Source: Catenovulum sp. 2E275 (lineage in GTDB: Bacteria > Pseudomonadota > Gammaproteobacteria > Enterobacterales > Alteromonadaceae). From it: a DNA stretch of 64,000 bases. The position numbers and the translations under genes were made by a program. Within the stretch, counting starts at the first letter, position 1. The number at the start of each line of letters is the position of its first letter. The notes under the pieces are model-generated. The model did no database searches. It was given only the letters and a program-made list of their open reading frames with translations, and had not been told where the DNA came from. This document shows, piece by piece, positions 62,472 through 64,000 of the stretch. The DNA lies in contig NZ_JAOPFU010000003.1 in assembly GCF_025515275.1 (NCBI RefSeq), forward strand, positions 186,001 through 250,000. The letters are read 5' to 3'.

Positions 62472-64000
62472 TTAGCTAATACTGCCTTCTTTTTTACTTT
62501 GTTCAATAAACTGGCTAATCCGTTTGGTAGAGATAGGATAAGCAGTGCCTAAGTTTTGGGCAAATAAACTCATTCTTAGCTCTTCGATCATCCAGCGAAT
62601 TTGTTCGGCTATCGGATTATGCGGACCGGCATGTTTAAGTTTTTCTAGTTCACCACTCACAGATTCAGTTAATTTTTGAATTTGATCCCGGTTTAATCTG
62701 TCACGTACAGGATCGACCGCTAATTTCTCTAATCTGCGTTCAATGCCTTGCATATAACGCTCAATATCAGCGAGTTTTTTAACCCCAAACCGTGAAACAA
62801 ATCCTTTAAAAATCAACTCATTCATTTGATTTTTAATATCGCTTTGTGCCTGAATTAACTCAAAACTGGATTTGCCTTTAAGTTTTTTATTAATCTGGTT
62901 AGATAAAGTTAAAATTCTTTCAACTTGTTTTGCTATTGCCAGCACTCGTTCCGCCACATCAGCCCGTAAAGCATCTTTAGCTGCTAGATAGCCGGATTTG
63001 TTTCTGGGCAGTTCATCTAAAGCTAATAAATAATCCTGAATTGCAGCTTCTATACAATCTTCAATTAGCTCTTTAACTTGTCCAAAAGCATTAAAATATA
63101 AGCCTAATTTGGCTTTATTTGGTAGTTTTTCCTGTAAATAACTCCGTGGTGATGGCACATTTAAATAAATTAAACGGGTTAATCCTCGCAGCATAGACCA
63201 ATCAGCCTGAGCCTGAGTATCAAATAATTTAATTGAAACTGAGTCTTTATCATCCGCTAAAGCCGGATAGGCTTTAATTTCATATTGACTCTGGTGAGTA
63301 GAATACTCCTTAGCCAGTTCGTCAAAATCCCAGTCGGTTAACCCTACTCTTTCTATGCCATCTTCTGCAACTTCGGTTAATGTTTCAGCGACTTTATTTT
63401 GTAGCTTTTGTTTTATTTGCTCTAAATCTTTACCATTGGCGAGCACCTTGCCATTAACATCAACCACTTTGTAATTAATTTTTAAATGTGATGGCACTTG
63501 AGCTAAGTCCCATGCATCATCATCAATAATCACGCCAGACATACGTTTTAGCTGATGACTCAAACGGGCAATAAAATCACCGTCATTATTACCAATTGCC
63601 TGTAATGCCGCGCTGGCATAATCCGGCGCAGGTACAAAGTTTTTACGAATGTTTTTAGGTAAAGATTTAATTAATGCAACAGCTAGTTCGTGGCGGTAAC
63701 CAGGGACAGACCAGTCAAACCCCGTAGCTTCAACCTGATTTAATAATGCTAAAGGCACAACCACATTAATACCATCAACCGCCTGACTCGGCTCAAATAC
63801 ATATTCCAGCGGTAAGGTTAAATTACCTTGTCGCCAAGTATCCGGAAATTGCATTTGAGTAATTTGCTCAGCGTCATGCTGCATTAAATCACTTTGTTTT
63901 AACGTTAAATAATCGCCTTGCTGTTGTTTTTGTTGTTTCCACCAATATTTAAAACTGGCTAAATCAATAATGTTAGCCGGCAGTTTCTTATCGTAAAACG
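62472..64000 (-). CDS. hrpA: ATP-dependent RNA helicase HrpA, C-terminal part (5' end outside window)
   Basis: The frame stays open to the window edge, so the N-terminal helicase core lies beyond. What is visible is the DUF3418-type C-terminal region of HrpA: FYDKKLPANIIDLASFKYWW at the edge, TLPLEYVFEPSQAVDGINVVVPLALLNQ, and GLTDWDFDELAKEY. The last part (WMIEELRMSLFAQNLGT-YPIS-KRI) matches the HrpA C-terminus. HrpA is a DEAH-type helicase implicated in resolving stalled ribosome or mRNA complexes. Confidence 0.9.
   Translation of the reverse strand, partial: FYDKKLPANIIDLASFKYWWKQQKQQQGDYLTLKQSDLMQHDAEQITQMQFPDTWRQGNLTLPLEYVFEPSQAVDGINVVVPLALLNQVEATGFDWSVPGYRHELAVALIKSLPKNIRKNFVPAPDYASAALQAIGNNDGDFIARLSHQLKRMSGVIIDDDAWDLAQVPSHLKINYKVVDVNGKVLANGKDLEQIKQKLQNKVAETLTEVAEDGIERVGLTDWDFDELAKEYSTHQSQYEIKAYPALADDKDSVSIKLFDTQAQADWSMLRGLTRLIYLNVPSPRSYLQEKLPNKAKLGLYFNAFGQVKELIEDCIEAAIQDYLLALDELPRNKSGYLAAKDALRADVAERVLAIAKQVERILTLSNQINKKLKGKSSFELIQAQSDIKNQMNELIFKGFVSRFGVKKLADIERYMQGIERRLEKLAVDPVRDRLNRDQIQKLTESVSGELEKLKHAGPHNPIAEQIRWMIEELRMSLFAQNLGTAYPISTKRISQFIEQSKKEGSIS

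Overview
The window is an AT-rich (visually under 40% GC), densely coded chromosomal segment of a gammaproteobacterium. Gene content and order point to the Alteromonadales or a close relative: recB-recD, cmoAB, gcvA-ygdD-rlmM, divergent metG/mrp, a Pla-1/cef-type lipase, and DUF2960 and DUF3083 genes typical of Alteromonadales and Vibrionales. I cannot name a genus. I see no insertion sequence, prophage, CRISPR array, rRNA or tRNA gene. Both edges cut genes: recB on the left and hrpA on the right.

Layout. 1-13 kb: recBD with a DUF599 membrane protein and a small ferredoxin-like protein, an isolated TylF/MycF-type methyltransferase, the wobble-uridine pair cmoA-cmoB, kdsA, then gcvA-hydrolase-ygdD-rlmM and a Bax-type glucosaminidase. 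13.5-27 kb: rlmI, metG, mrp/apbC, dcd, a YvcK-like gene, a large lipase lipoprotein, yfbV, a diguanylate cyclase, yciK, DUF2960, a BPSS1780-type membrane protein and a YdjA-type nitroreductase. 27-34.7 kb: a tight run of a ybgA-like gene, phrB, an NTF2-like gene, an SDR, an FAD oxidoreductase, DUF1365, a Cfa-type methyltransferase and a chalcone isomerase-like gene, which looks like a photodamage and membrane-lipid modification operon. 34.8-43.2 kb: htpX, ychJ, a small lipoprotein behind an AAAGC repeat, a very large sensor HD-GYP protein, DUF3083, rlmF and a Gfo/Idh/MocA oxidoreductase.

43.3-55.2 kb is a vitamin B12 locus. One cobalamin riboswitch heads a + strand operon (ABC ATPase, permease, cobT, cobS, cobU, cobC-like phosphatase, cobQ, cobO, btuF-like). 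It converges with a - strand operon of a TonB-dependent receptor (BtuB-like) and a beta-propeller-like lipoprotein, headed by a second cobalamin riboswitch. Together they would bring corrinoids across the outer membrane, through the periplasm and inner membrane, adenosylate them and attach the lower ligand. No cbiB/cobD is present. The propeller lipoprotein next to BtuB is the most interesting point, because it recalls the corrinoid-capturing BtuG of Bacteroidetes.

55.4-64 kb: aspartate/aromatic aminotransferase, a lipoprotein, an MscS channel, a LysR regulator divergent from a YeiH-type transporter followed by a DsbA-family protein, DUF2845 and PilZ proteins, and the C-terminal part of hrpA.
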